64,000 bases of DNA. Source: Mycobacterium sp. 852002-10029_SCH5224772 (GTDB lineage Bacteria > Actinomycetota > Actinomycetes > Mycobacteriales > Mycobacteriaceae). Below, one piece after another: positions 39,799 to 48,629 of the stretch. The DNA lies in assembly GCF_001667315.1 (NCBI RefSeq), contig NZ_LZHT01000005.1:1-64000 (forward strand), written 5' to 3'. The notes under the pieces are model-generated. The model was not told the DNA's origin. It worked only from the letters and a program-made list of their open reading frames with translations, and did not search any database. The position numbers and the translations under genes were made by a program. Position 1 is the first letter of the stretch. Every line of letters starts with the position of its first letter.

Positions 39799-40401
39799 TC
39801 AGCGCCAGGAGTAGTCGGCGCGCAGCCGGGCCGCCACCGCGTCGAAGATCTCCCGATCCAGGATCGCGCCCTCGCGACGAATGCCCTCTTCGGGTACGTC
39901 GAGCACCCGGTCCAGCCGGACCCAGCTCTTCCTGCCCTCGTAATCCCAAGGGCCGGAACCGATTCCGACCCAGTCGGGGTTCACGGAATGGCGCTCCTGG
40001 CTGGACACCATCAACCCCAGCAGGATGCCGCGGTCGCGCCCCACGACCAGCACGGGTCGGTCCTTTCCCCGGGTGGGATCGTCCTCGTAGACCACCCACG
40101 TCCAGACGATCTCGCCGGGATCGGCCCTGCCGTCCAGGCTCGGCGCGTACACCAGCCTGCGGGCCCGCTGCGCGGTCGGGAGGCTGCCGCTGGTCACCGG
40201 CCGACCGGGGGCGGGCGCGTCGGAAGGCGGCGGCGCGACCGCGGCGATGACGTTGGCGGTGATCCTCACCGCTTGCTGCAGCTCGCGCAGCACGGTCTGG
40301 GAGTTCTGCACCTGCCGGACCAGGCGCGGGGCGCCGTTGAACACCAAATTCTCGGCGAACCGCTGAAACGTCTTCCACTGGGATTTCCGGGGAGACGCCA
40401 T
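39799..40401 (-). CDS. PemK/MazF-superfamily protein without a partner antitoxin
   Basis: A 200-aa protein (Rv2405 family) with a helical N-terminal part and a C-terminal PemK/MazF-like barrel: PGEIVWTWVVYEDDPTRGKDRPVLVVGRD, the strand order and DPTRG-RPVLVV pattern of MazF toxins. True MazF proteins are about 110 aa and pair with a small antitoxin; none is present here, so this may be a diverged RNA-binding or housekeeping relative rather than a toxin. ATG at 40401. Confidence 0.65.
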   Translation of the reverse strand: MASPRKSQWKTFQRFAENLVFNGAPRLVRQVQNSQTVLRELQQAVRITANVIAAVAPPPSDAPAPGRPVTSGSLPTAQRARRLVYAPSLDGRADPGEIVWTWVVYEDDPTRGKDRPVLVVGRDRGILLGLMVSSQERHSVNPDWVGIGSGPWDYEGRKSWVRLDRVLDVPEEGIRREGAILDREIFDAVAARLRADYSWR

Positions 40402-40547
40402 AGTCGCAGCATAGACGCGAGCGGTCGGCTGCGACTGTGTCCAAGTAGGTCCCGGCGGCAAGTCTGGATACGCTGGACATACCCGCGAACCGCGCTAGAA
40501 ACGGCCGCGAAGCACCGCATCAAGCTTGCACGCACCAGGAGATTCCC

Positions 40548-42404
40548 ATCAGCAGTTTCGCCGACAAGACCTTCACCGCGCCGGCGCAGATTCGGAATTT
40601 CTGCATCATCGCCCACATCGACCACGGCAAGTCCACGCTGGCCGACCGGATGCTCCAGCTCACCGGCGTCGTCGACGAGCGGTCGATGCGCGCCCAGTAC
40701 CTGGACCGGATGGACATCGAGCGTGAGCGCGGGATCACCATCAAGGCCCAGAACGTGCGCCTGCCGTGGAAAGTCTCCGGCGGCCCCGATGCCGGAAAAG
40801 AATTCGTGCTGCACCTGATCGACACCCCGGGCCACGTCGACTTCACCTATGAGGTGTCGCGCGCGCTGGAGGCGTGCGAGGGCGCGGTGCTGCTGGTCGA
40901 CGCCGCGCAGGGCATCGAGGCGCAGACCCTGGCCAACCTCTACCTGGCGCTGGATCGCGACCTGCACATCATCCCGGTGCTGAACAAGATCGACCTGCCC
41001 GCCGCCGACCCCGACCGCTACGCCGCCGAGATCGCCCACATCATCGGCTGCGAGCCGGGCGACGTGCTGCGCGTCTCCGGCAAGACCGGCGACGGCGTCG
41101 CCGACCTGCTCGACCATGTGGTGCGCGAGGTGCCGCCCCCGCAGGGCAACGCCGACGCGCCGCTGCGGGCGATGATCTTCGACTCGGTCTACGACATCTA
41201 CCGCGGCGTGGTGACCTACGTCCGGGTGGTCGACGGCAAGATCACCCCGCGCGAACGCATCGCGATGATGTCCACCGGCGCCACGCACGAACTGCTCGAG
41301 GTAGGCATCGTCTCGCCCGAGCCGAAGGCCAGCGGCGGCCTGGGCGTGGGGGAGGTGGGCTACCTGATCACCGGCGTCAAGGACGTCCGCCAATCCAAGG
41401 TCGGTGACACCGTGACGGCGGCCCGCCACGGCGCCACCGAGGCGCTGACCGGATACCGCGAACCCAGGCCGATGGTCTACTCGGGTTTGTATCCGGTGGA
41501 CGGCTCCGATTACCCGAACCTGCGCGACGCGCTGGACAGGCTGCAACTCAACGACGCGGCCCTGACCTACGAGCCGGAGACGTCGGTGGCACTGGGGTTC
41601 GGATTCCGTTGCGGCTTCCTGGGTCTGCTGCACATGGAGATCACCCGGGAGCGCCTGGAGCGAGAGTTCAACCTCGACCTGATTTCGACGTCACCCAACG
41701 TCGTCTATCGCGTGGTCAAGGACGACAACACCGAGATCGTGGTGACCAACCCGTCGGACTGGCCGGAAGGCAAGGTTCGCGAGGTCTACGAGCCGGTGGT
41801 CAAGACCACGATCATCGCGCCGAGCGAATTCATCGGCACCATCATGGAACTGTGCCAGTCGCGTCGCGGCGAGCTCGGCGGGATGGATTACCTGTCGCCT
41901 GAACGCGTGGAGCTGCGCTACACCATGCCGCTGGGCGAGATCATCTTCGATTTCTTCGATTCCTTGAAGTCACGCACCCGCGGCTACGCCAGCCTCGACT
42001 ACGAGGAGGCCGGCGAGCAGGAGGCCCAGCTGGTCAAGGTCGACATCCTGTTGCAGGGCGAGGCGGTCGACGCGTTCAGCGCGATCGTGCACAAGGACGG
42101 CGCCTCGGCCTACGGCAACAAGATGACCACCAAGCTCAAAGAGCTGATCCCGCGCCAGCAGTTCGAAGTGCCGGTCCAGGCGGCCATCGGATCGAAAATC
42201 ATTGCGCGCGAAAACATCCGAGCCATCCGCAAGGATGTGCTGTCCAAGTGCTACGGCGGCGACATCACCCGTAAGCGCAAACTTCTGGAGAAGCAGAAGG
42301 AAGGCAAGAAGCGGATGAAGACCATCGGGCGGGTCGACGTGCCGCAGGAAGCGTTCGTCGCGGCGCTGTCCGCGGACGCGGCGGGGGACAAGGGCAAGAA
42401 GTAA
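40548..42404 (+). CDS. lepA: Elongation factor 4 (LepA), probable ATC start
   Basis: LepA is a ribosome-associated GTPase that back-translocates or remodels stalled ribosomes. Domains: GTPase with G1 AHIDHGKST (residues 22-30), switch I RGIT, G3 DTPGH, G4 NKID; then domain II, two EF-G-like domains and the LepA-specific C-terminal domain ending [20 protein letters not shown]. No ATG, GTG or TTG exists in frame between the upstream TAG (40446) and the G1 motif; the first ATG (40650) would delete the P loop. ATC at 40548, 6 bases after AGGAG, is the best start (618 aa); ATT at 40542 touches the AGGAG. Confidence 0.9.
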   Translation: MSSFADKTFTAPAQIRNFCIIAHIDHGKSTLADRMLQLTGVVDERSMRAQYLDRMDIERERGITIKAQNVRLPWKVSGGPDAGKEFVLHLIDTPGHVDFTYEVSRALEACEGAVLLVDAAQGIEAQTLANLYLALDRDLHIIPVLNKIDLPAADPDRYAAEIAHIIGCEPGDVLRVSGKTGDGVADLLDHVVREVPPPQGNADAPLRAMIFDSVYDIYRGVVTYVRVVDGKITPRERIAMMSTGATHELLEVGIVSPEPKASGGLGVGEVGYLITGVKDVRQSKVGDTVTAARHGATEALTGYREPRPMVYSGLYPVDGSDYPNLRDALDRLQLNDAALTYEPETSVALGFGFRCGFLGLLHMEITRERLEREFNLDLISTSPNVVYRVVKDDNTEIVVTNPSDWPEGKVREVYEPVVKTTIIAPSEFIGTIMELCQSRRGELGGMDYLSPERVELRYTMPLGEIIFDFFDSLKSRTRGYASLDYEEAGEQEAQLVKVDILLQGEAVDAFSAIVHKDGASAYGNKMTTKLKELIPRQQFEVPVQAAIGSKIIARENIRAIRKDVLSKCYGGDITRKRKLLEKQKEGKKRMKTIGRVDVPQEAFVAALSADAAGDKGKK

Positions 42405-42406
42405 CC

Positions 42407-43165
42407 ATGCGGATACTCAAAGCGGCGGCGACGCTCGCGGCGCTCGCCGCGCTGGTGACGGGTTGTGGTGCGGTCGTGGACGGCACGGCGAAGCCGGCGC
42501 CGAACCTGAAGCTGCGGCCGCTGAGCGGTCCGACGGTCAGCAAGGTGCTGCTCGACGGCGCGGCCCTGTCGCGGATGCTCGACCAGACCTTGATCTCCCG
42601 GGATCCGGCCCAAGTCGGCGGCCCCGAGAAGCTCTATCAGGTCAGGCGGTCGACGTCGCAGGCGGGTTGCCTGGGCGTGACGGCGATGCTGCAGAAGAGC
42701 GTGTACCGGTCCGCTGACGTGCAGGACGTCGCGTCGGAGTCGTGGTGGAACAACGGCGAACCGGCCCAGGTGATCACCGTGATGGAGGGCGTGGTCACGC
42801 TGCCGTCGGCCGCGCAGGCTCAAGCGCTGTTCGCGCAATTCTCCCAGCAGTGGCAACAATGCAACGGCATGACGACATCGGAACAGACGGGCCCGATCAG
42901 CACCACGAACGTCATCAGCGATGTCCGCGGCACCGCTACCACCATCGCGGCGACCAAGACCGCGACCTCGGTGCTGCCCAACATGCCGGCCCTGCGGCCC
43001 ACCCCGCAGGCGCGGGCCATTGCTATCCGGTCGAACTGCCTCGTCGAAGTCGAGGTGGTTTTCTTCGGCGGGCGACGATCCACCGACCCGGGATCGGCCG
43101 ACATCAACAGCAGCGCACTCGACATCGCGCACGCCATGATGGACAAGGTCAACGCGCTGAGCTGA
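42407..43165 (+). CDS. lppR: LppR-like lipoprotein, PknH extracellular-domain family
   Basis: A 252-aa lipoprotein with signal peptide and lipobox LVTGC (Cys20). The mature part resembles the PknH-type sensor domain shared by several mycobacterial lipoproteins: LLDGAALSRMLDQ, a Cys (GCLGV), FAQFSQQWQQCNG and C-terminal DINSSALDIAHAMMDKV. It lies 2 bp after lepA, so co-transcribed, and is followed by a paralogue. Homologue of Rv2403c. Function unknown; probably ligand binding at the cell surface. Confidence 0.85.
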   Translation: MRILKAAATLAALAALVTGCGAVVDGTAKPAPNLKLRPLSGPTVSKVLLDGAALSRMLDQTLISRDPAQVGGPEKLYQVRRSTSQAGCLGVTAMLQKSVYRSADVQDVASESWWNNGEPAQVITVMEGVVTLPSAAQAQALFAQFSQQWQQCNGMTTSEQTGPISTTNVISDVRGTATTIAATKTATSVLPNMPALRPTPQARAIAIRSNCLVEVEVVFFGGRRSTDPGSADINSSALDIAHAMMDKVNALS

Positions 43166-43196
43166 CGCAGCGCCGAAACCGAGGGGACGGCGAGGG

Positions 43197-43940
43197 GTGA
43201 AGAGCCGCTGGTGCTCACTGGCCGCGATGGTCGCCGTGCTGCTGGTGAGCGGCTGCACCGAAACCACCGCTGGCACAGGAAGTCTGGCACCGAACGTGGG
43301 GCGGGTACCAGCCATCAAACGCGCGTTGTTCGACGGAACCGCGCTGGCAAAGATGCTCGATCAGCCGTTCCAACCGTACCCGCACTATTCGGAGTTCGGG
43401 GGCGGCGACAAATTGGGAACCACTTGGGATGACGCGCAGCCCGCCGACTGCATCGGTGTGGTCCATTGGATGCAGCGGGGCCAGTACGGCTCCGCGCCGA
43501 TGCAAGAAACGGCGGCCGAAATGTGGGTGCACAAAGGTGATTCCGTGAAGGTCGACAGTGTCGAGGAAGGCATCGTCGCGTTGCGGACGCCCGCGGACGC
43601 CGACGCGCTATTCGCCAGGTTCGCCGCGCAGTGGCAGAAGTGCGACGGGACCACGCTGACCGTGAAGCCCGTCGATGTGTACGGTTCGGACGCCATCTCC
43701 GACGTACGCGTCCTGGATTCGGTTGTCGCGGCTACGGTTTCGATGGGGTCCGGCCCGCACTCGGTTTTGAACCCAATCCCCATGGCCCGGGCCCTTGGCG
43801 TCAAGGGACCTTACTTGGTCGACGTGACGGTCGACTTCATTCCCATCTTTGGTCCAGGAGATGAGGGCAACGGCGACATCAACACCACCGCCATCGACCT
43901 CACCCACGCGCTCATGGACAGACTCAGCGCCCGCAGTTGA
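43197..43940 (+). CDS. Second LppR-like lipoprotein
   Basis: A 247-aa lipoprotein, GTG start at 43197, lipobox LVSGC (Cys20). It shares with its upstream neighbour the same motifs in the same order (LFDGTALAKMLDQ, CIGVVHWMQRGQY, FAAQWQKCDG, DINTTAIDLTHALMDRL), so the pair arose by tandem duplication. Cysteines match the neighbour, suggesting the same disulfides. 31 bp separate the two genes. Confidence 0.85.
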   Translation: MKSRWCSLAAMVAVLLVSGCTETTAGTGSLAPNVGRVPAIKRALFDGTALAKMLDQPFQPYPHYSEFGGGDKLGTTWDDAQPADCIGVVHWMQRGQYGSAPMQETAAEMWVHKGDSVKVDSVEEGIVALRTPADADALFARFAAQWQKCDGTTLTVKPVDVYGSDAISDVRVLDSVVAATVSMGSGPHSVLNPIPMARALGVKGPYLVDVTVDFIPIFGPGDEGNGDINTTAIDLTHALMDRLSARS

Positions 43941-43963
43941 CGTGGGCGCCCGGCTCACCTGAT

Positions 43964-44026
43964 GTGGCGACCCGCTTCGCGCGGCTCCGCGCTCGCGATC
44001 GCCACGGCCGCCCTTGCGATCGCCAC
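43964..44026 (-). repeat. Dispersed hairpin repeat, family 1, copy b with extra half-site
   Basis: 43964-44005 runs from GTGGCGACCCGCTTCGCG to CTCGCGATCGCCAC, with paired ends GTGGCGA/TCGCCAC. Its reverse complement matches the 32542 element with a compensatory C/G change. A further half-site GCGATCGCCAC follows at 44016-44026. It fills most of the gap between the convergent lipoprotein and trehalase genes and may stop transcription from both sides. Confidence 0.7.
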
Positions 44027-44027
44027 G

Positions 44028-46067
44028 TCACATCGGCGCGTTGGCGGGCTGGAACATTCCGGAGCCGTCGGCCTCCTCCTCGGCCCGGATGACGTGCACC
44101 ACCGCGTTGATCAGCGCCAGGTGGGTGAACGCCTGCGGGAAGTTACCCAGCTGCCGGCCGGTGCGCGGCTCGATTTCCTCGGCGTAGAGGTGCAGCGGGC
44201 TGGCGTAGGACAGCAATCGCTCACACAGGCGTTTGGCGCGCCGGACCTCCCCAATTTCGACCAGCGCCGATACCAGCCAGAACGAGCAGATTGTGAAGGT
44301 GCCCTCCTCGCCGGACAGGCCGTCGTCGGTCTCCTCGACCCGGTAGCGCAGCACCAGGCCTTCCTGGGTGAGTTCGTCGGCGATCGCCAGCACGGTGTTG
44401 CGTATCCGCGGGTCGTCCGGCGGCAGGAACCGCGTCAGCACCACCAACAGCAGCGAGGCGTCCAGGGCATCGCTGCCGTAGCGCTGGGTGAATACCCCGC
44501 GCGAATCCACGCCGTGCGCCAGGATGTCGGCCTTGATCTCCTCAGCGATGGCCCGCCACTGCTGGGCGTAGCTCTTCTCGCCCTGGCGCTCGGCCAGCTT
44601 CGCCCCGCGGTCGAGCGCCACCCAGCACATCACCTTCGACGACGTGAAGTGCTGCGGTTCCCCGCGCACCTCCCAGATCCCGCGGTCGGGCTCGCGCCAG
44701 TGCTTGATCGCCTCTTCCACTTGCTTTTTCAGCACCGGCCACAACGTCTCCGGGACCTGCTCGCGCGACTTGGCGTGCAGGTAGAAGGAATCGAGGATGG
44801 AGCCCCAGATGTCGTGCTGGACCTGGTCGAAGGCCCCGTTACCGATGCGCACCGGCCGGGCCTGGTCGTAGCCGGACAGGTGATGCAGCTCTTCTTCGAC
44901 CAGGCTGCGCTCGCCGCCCACGCCGTACATGACCTGCAGCGGGTGCCGCTCGTTGTGGTTGGCCCCCGAGACATCGGCGATGAAGGCGAAGAAATCGTCG
45001 GCCTCGCGGTCGAGCCCGAGGGTGTAGAGGCCCCACAGCGCGAACGTGGAGTCACGCACCCAGGCGTAGCGGTAGTCCCAGTTGCGTTCGCCCTGCGGTG
45101 TTTCCGGCAGCGACGTGGTGCTGGCCGCCAGCAGCGCGCCCGTGGGCGAGTACGTCAGCCCCTTCAGCGTGAGCGCGCTACGTTGCAGGTATGCCCGCCA
45201 GGGGTGGTCGGGGAAGTTACCGATGTTGATCCACTGCCGCCAGCACTCGGTCGTCTGCCACATCTTGTCGGCGGCTTCTTCGTAGGTCTGCGGCGCAGGG
45301 TGTTTGGTCCAGCTCAGCGCGACGAACACGTCGTCGCCCTCTTTCATCCGGGTGCGTGCGCGCGCTTCCCGGCCTTCCAGGCCGATCCGCAAGTTGGTGG
45401 TGAGCCGCAGCGTCGGGTGGGCATCGGGTTGCTTGGCGGCGCGCGCGATCGCCTCGCCGTACGCGTTGGCGGAGTATTCCCAGGTGGCCCCCACCCGGTG
45501 GTAGTCGAACGCCGGCTCGCAGCTCATCATCAGCTCGACGGTGCCGCTGACGCAGCGCACCGTGCGCAGCAGGATGTGCTCGGCGTCCCAGTCCATCGGG
45601 GTGCGACGGTGCGTCCGCGATCGCCGGTCGAGGTCGTGCCAGGGGCCCATCACCAGCGCGTCGCGCACGATCAGCCACCCGGTGTGCGTCTGCCAGGTGG
45701 TCTCCATGATGAGGCTGCCCGGAAGATACCGGCGGGCCGACGGCACCGAGACGCCGTAAGGGCCCAACCGGAAATGGCCGGCGCTGCGGTCCAGGATCGC
45801 CCCGAACACGCTCGGCGAGTCCGGCCGCGGCACACACAGCCACTCCACCGACCCGGCCGGGGAGATCAGGCAGGTGTTTTCCCAGTCCGACAGGAACGCG
45901 TAATCGGCGATCGGCGGAAACGGGTTACGCAGCGCTGCACTGGGGGCAAGGGGTCCGGGTGTGCGCAGGTCGATGGAGGAAGACATCGACGTTGCGGATG
46001 CCGTTTGAAACGCTGCGTCGGGCATGGTGTCGGCCGGTTGGTCATCGGGCTGAACATGCAGAACCAT
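44028..46067 (-). CDS. GH15 trehalase
   Basis: A 679-aa glycoside hydrolase family 15 protein (Rv2402 family), which hydrolyses trehalose to glucose; mycobacterial members of this family have been shown to be trehalases rather than glucoamylases. N-terminal beta-sandwich (about residues 45-260) and C-terminal (alpha/alpha)6 barrel (about 290-650). Landmarks: RNWDYRYAWVRDSTF, REPDRGIWEVRGEPQHFTSSKVMCW with a likely catalytic Glu, and EEGTFTICSFWLVSALVEIG near the C terminus. No signal peptide. Starts further in are possible, as the first 30 residues are low complexity. Confidence 0.88.
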   Translation of the reverse strand: MVLHVQPDDQPADTMPDAAFQTASATSMSSSIDLRTPGPLAPSAALRNPFPPIADYAFLSDWENTCLISPAGSVEWLCVPRPDSPSVFGAILDRSAGHFRLGPYGVSVPSARRYLPGSLIMETTWQTHTGWLIVRDALVMGPWHDLDRRSRTHRRTPMDWDAEHILLRTVRCVSGTVELMMSCEPAFDYHRVGATWEYSANAYGEAIARAAKQPDAHPTLRLTTNLRIGLEGREARARTRMKEGDDVFVALSWTKHPAPQTYEEAADKMWQTTECWRQWINIGNFPDHPWRAYLQRSALTLKGLTYSPTGALLAASTTSLPETPQGERNWDYRYAWVRDSTFALWGLYTLGLDREADDFFAFIADVSGANHNERHPLQVMYGVGGERSLVEEELHHLSGYDQARPVRIGNGAFDQVQHDIWGSILDSFYLHAKSREQVPETLWPVLKKQVEEAIKHWREPDRGIWEVRGEPQHFTSSKVMCWVALDRGAKLAERQGEKSYAQQWRAIAEEIKADILAHGVDSRGVFTQRYGSDALDASLLLVVLTRFLPPDDPRIRNTVLAIADELTQEGLVLRYRVEETDDGLSGEEGTFTICSFWLVSALVEIGEVRRAKRLCERLLSYASPLHLYAEEIEPRTGRQLGNFPQAFTHLALINAVVHVIRAEEEADGSGMFQPANAPM

Positions 46068-46185
46068 CTGGATATCATCGACCGCGCGGCGGCCCTGCGT
46101 CCAACGTTTCGCCGCGGCGGCGTGGCGCGCAGCTACTCAGGCGCTGATCTCCGCGCATTGGTTTTGTGCCGCACCCCCGAATAGG

Positions 46186-46389
46186 GTGAGCTCCGTGAAC
46201 GCGTTCCTCAATTGGTGGGACGGCAACGAGCTGTGGCTTTCGGGGCTCCCGTTCGTACTGCAGGCCGCGGTGGTGATGCCGGTCGTGCTGGCGGTGGCCT
46301 ACGTGACGGCAGCCCTGCTTGACGGCCTGCTCGGCAAGGGCATCGAGTTGATGGGCCGCGCCCGCGATGCCGGCGAGACACCCGGGTAA
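46186..46389 (+). CDS. Small membrane protein (Rv2401A-like)
   Basis: A 67-aa protein with GTG start at 46186 (a second in-frame GTG at 46195). One or two hydrophobic stretches cover residues 18-50 (FVLQAAVVMPVVLAVAYVTAALLDGLLG). Similar small proteins are present at this place in other mycobacteria. It lies on the opposite strand to the trehalase gene and ahead of the sulfate operon. No function can be assigned. Confidence 0.65.
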   Translation: MSSVNAFLNWWDGNELWLSGLPFVLQAAVVMPVVLAVAYVTAALLDGLLGKGIELMGRARDAGETPG

Positions 46390-46395
46390 ACGCGC

Positions 46396-46485
46396 ATGCC
46401 TCGGTCGCACGTGACGCTCGTTCTCCTCATCTTGATGGCGCTGGTGATCGGCACGTGGCTGGTAACCCATTTGATGCACCGGTAA
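46396..46485 (+). CDS. 29-residue single-helix membrane microprotein
   Basis: ATG at 46396, six bases after the stop of the 67-aa gene, to TAA at 46483. The product has a basic start (MPRSH), one hydrophobic helix (VTLVLLILMALVIGTWLV) and a basic end (HLMHR). Size, spacing and composition are those of a bacterial transmembrane microprotein encoded in tandem with the upstream gene. Not proven to be expressed. Confidence 0.5.
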   Translation: MPRSHVTLVLLILMALVIGTWLVTHLMHR

Positions 46486-46543
46486 GGCCCCTGGACGCCT
46501 TTGCTAGGCGCCGGCCTGCGGTGGCGGCACCGTCAATTCCTGT

Positions 46544-46549
46544 TAGGCT
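46544..46549 (+). promoter_or_regulatory. -10 hexamer (TAGGCT) of a leaderless transcript
   Basis: TAGGCT fits the mycobacterial TANNNT -10 pattern and ends 7 bases before the ATG at 46557, the distance expected when transcription starts at the A of the start codon. There is no ribosome site before that ATG. Confidence 0.6.
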
Positions 46550-46556
46550 TCCCGCC

Positions 46557-46613
46557 ATGCGCGTGACGTTGGGCATTCCCGGGTGCTATGCCCTCGTGCA
46601 CTGTTGTCGCTGA
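46557..46613 (+). CDS. Cys-rich leaderless upstream reading frame controlling subI operon
   Basis: An 18-codon frame reading MRVTLGIPGCYALVHCCR then TGA, with Cys at positions 10, 16 and 17. Short leaderless reading frames ending in clustered Cys codons precede sulfur-assimilation operons in M. smegmatis, where ribosome pausing at Cys codons under cysteine shortage opens the downstream ribosome site. Here the 115 bases between its stop and subI would hold the switch structure; the subI site CCGGAAGG lies at its end. Confidence 0.75.
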   Translation: MRVTLGIPGCYALVHCCR

Positions 46614-46728
46614 CTCCCAAACCCGTGTGCGGTCTGGTTCTGGAGTTCTCGGATTCTCCTGAAGTTCTAGTTGCCTTTCCGCTGAGACGGGACCGAAATC
46701 CGATCAGCTCCGCACCGGAAGGCCTTCG

Positions 46729-47760
46729 ATGGATATCAGGACCGCATTGCGTTGGCGGCCTGTCTTCGCCCTGGTTTCGATAGCGGGCCTCGTCGCCGGG
46801 TGTCATGGCGGTCCCAGCGATGCCGTCGGCGGCGGCGGACTGGCCGGGGCGCGCACCAGCATCACGCTGGTTGCCTACTCGGTCCCAGAACCCGGATGGA
46901 GCAAGGTGATTCCGGCGTTCAATGCCTCCGACGAAGGCAAGGGCGTGCAGGTGGTGACCTCCTATGGGGCCTCCGGCGACCAATCCCGCGGTGTCGCCGA
47001 CGGCAAGCCGGCCGACGTCGTGAACTTCTCCGTCGAACCCGACATCGCCCGATTGGTCAAGGCCGGCAAGGTTTCCAAGGACTGGAACACCGACGCCACC
47101 AAGGGAACCCCGTTTGGCTCGGTGGTCACGCTGGTGGTGCGCAAGGGCAATCCGAAAAACATCAAGGACTGGGATGACCTATTGCGGCCCGGCATTGAGG
47201 TCATCACACCCAGCCCGCTCAGTTCGGGGTCGGCCAAGTGGAATCTGCTCGCGCCGTACGCCGTCAAGAGCGAAGGGGGCGCTAACAGCGCGGCCGGTGT
47301 GGATTTCATCAAGAAGCTGGTGACCGAGCACGTCAAACTCCGTCCCGGATCGGGGCGCGAGGCCACCGACGTCTTCGTCCAGGGCAGCGGTGACGTGCTC
47401 ATCAGCTACGAGAACGAGGCCATCGCCACCGAGCGGGCCGGCAAAGCGGTCGACCACGTCAACGTGCCGCAGACCTTCAAAATCGACAACCCGGTCGCCG
47501 TCGTCAACACCAGCCCTCATCTGGAGGCCGCGGTCGCCTTCAAGAACTTCCAGTACACGGCCGCGGCCCAAAAGGTATGGGCGCAGGCCGGTTTCCGGCC
47601 GGTCGACCCCTCAGTCGCCGCCGACTTCCGCACCCAATATCCGGTGCCGACCAAACTGTGGACCATCGCCGACCTCGGCGGCTGGAGCACCGCGGATCCG
47701 CAGCTGTTCGACAAGAACACCGGCAGTATCACCAAGATCTACACGCAGGCCACCGGATGA
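46729..47760 (+). CDS. subI: Sulfate-binding lipoprotein SubI
   Basis: Periplasmic sulfate/thiosulfate receptor of the CysTWA importer. The 343-aa protein has lipobox LVAGC (Cys25) and the sulfate-binding pattern: SITLVAYSVPEPGWSKVIPAF near the start, YGASGDQSRGVADGKPADVVNFS, TPSPLSSGSAKWNLLAPYA and DVLISYENEAI. Homologue of Rv2400c. The stop overlaps the cysT start (ATGA at 47757-47760). A Cys-rich leader frame at 46557 probably couples its translation to cysteine supply. Confidence 0.93.
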   Translation: MDIRTALRWRPVFALVSIAGLVAGCHGGPSDAVGGGGLAGARTSITLVAYSVPEPGWSKVIPAFNASDEGKGVQVVTSYGASGDQSRGVADGKPADVVNFSVEPDIARLVKAGKVSKDWNTDATKGTPFGSVVTLVVRKGNPKNIKDWDDLLRPGIEVITPSPLSSGSAKWNLLAPYAVKSEGGANSAAGVDFIKKLVTEHVKLRPGSGREATDVFVQGSGDVLISYENEAIATERAGKAVDHVNVPQTFKIDNPVAVVNTSPHLEAAVAFKNFQYTAAAQKVWAQAGFRPVDPSVAADFRTQYPVPTKLWTIADLGGWSTADPQLFDKNTGSITKIYTQATG

Positions 47761-48629
47761 CGGCCATCACGCCGGACCCGCTGGCAATCCGGCCCGAACT
47801 CAGCGGTGATGCCGGGCACGGGCCGCTGCCCGGGCGGGACCGTGGCACCACCGGCCTGCGGGTCGGGGTGGCCACGGTGTGGCTGTCGGTGATCGTGCTG
47901 CTGCCGCTGGCGGCGATCGCCTGGCAGTCCGCAGGCGGCGGCTGGCACGCGTTCTGGCTCGCGGTCACCTCGAACGCCGCGCTGGAGTCGTTCCGGGTGA
48001 CCCTGACGATCTCGGCCGGGGTGACTGTGCTCAACCTGATTTTTGGCCTGGTGATCGCCTGGGTGCTGGTACGCGACGACTTCGTCGGGAAGCGACTCGT
48101 CGACGCGATCATCGACCTACCGTTCGCGCTGCCCACCATCGTCGCCAGCCTGGTCATGCTGGCTCTGTACGGCAACAACAGCCCGGTGGGGCTGCACCTG
48201 CAGCACACCGCGTGGGGTGTGGCGGTGGCGTTGGCTTTCGTCACGCTGCCGTTCGTGGTCCGCGCGGTCCAGCCCGTGCTGTTGGAGTTGGACCGCGACG
48301 TCGAGGAGGCGGCGGCCTCGCTGGGCGCCAGCGGCCCGAAGGTCTTCACCTCCGTGGTGCTGCCGGCCCTCCTGCCGGCGTTGTTGTCCGGTGCGGGCCT
48401 GGCGTTTTCACGCGCGATCGGCGAGTTCGGGTCGGTGGTACTGATCGGCGGCGCGGTGCCGGGCAAGACCGAAGTGTCATCGCAGTGGATACGGACCTTG
48501 ATCGAGAACGACGACCGCACCGGTGCCGCCGCGATATCCATTGTGTTGTTGGCGATTTCGTTCGTCGTCCTGCTCGTCTTGCGGGTCGTGGGTGGGCGCG
48601 CGGCCAAACGCGAGGAGCTGGCCGGGTGA
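47757..48629 (+). CDS. cysT: Sulfate ABC transporter permease CysT
   Basis: A 290-aa inner-membrane permease with six TM helices after a short charged N terminus and the EAA loop EEAAASLGASGPKVFTSVVLPALLPALLSG, which contacts the CysA ATPase. IGEFGSVVLIGG is a sulfate-permease signature. ATG overlaps the subI stop and the next gene's GTG overlaps its stop. Homologue of Rv2399c. Confidence 0.93.
   Translation: MTAITPDPLAIRPELSGDAGHGPLPGRDRGTTGLRVGVATVWLSVIVLLPLAAIAWQSAGGGWHAFWLAVTSNAALESFRVTLTISAGVTVLNLIFGLVIAWVLVRDDFVGKRLVDAIIDLPFALPTIVASLVMLALYGNNSPVGLHLQHTAWGVAVALAFVTLPFVVRAVQPVLLELDRDVEEAAASLGASGPKVFTSVVLPALLPALLSGAGLAFSRAIGEFGSVVLIGGAVPGKTEVSSQWIRTLIENDDRTGAAAISIVLLAISFVVLLVLRVVGGRAAKREELAG

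Noticed and set aside
43962..46184. 740-codon open frame antisense to trehalase
   Set aside because: Covers a complete GH15 gene with catalytic motifs; the antisense product has no recognisable fold.
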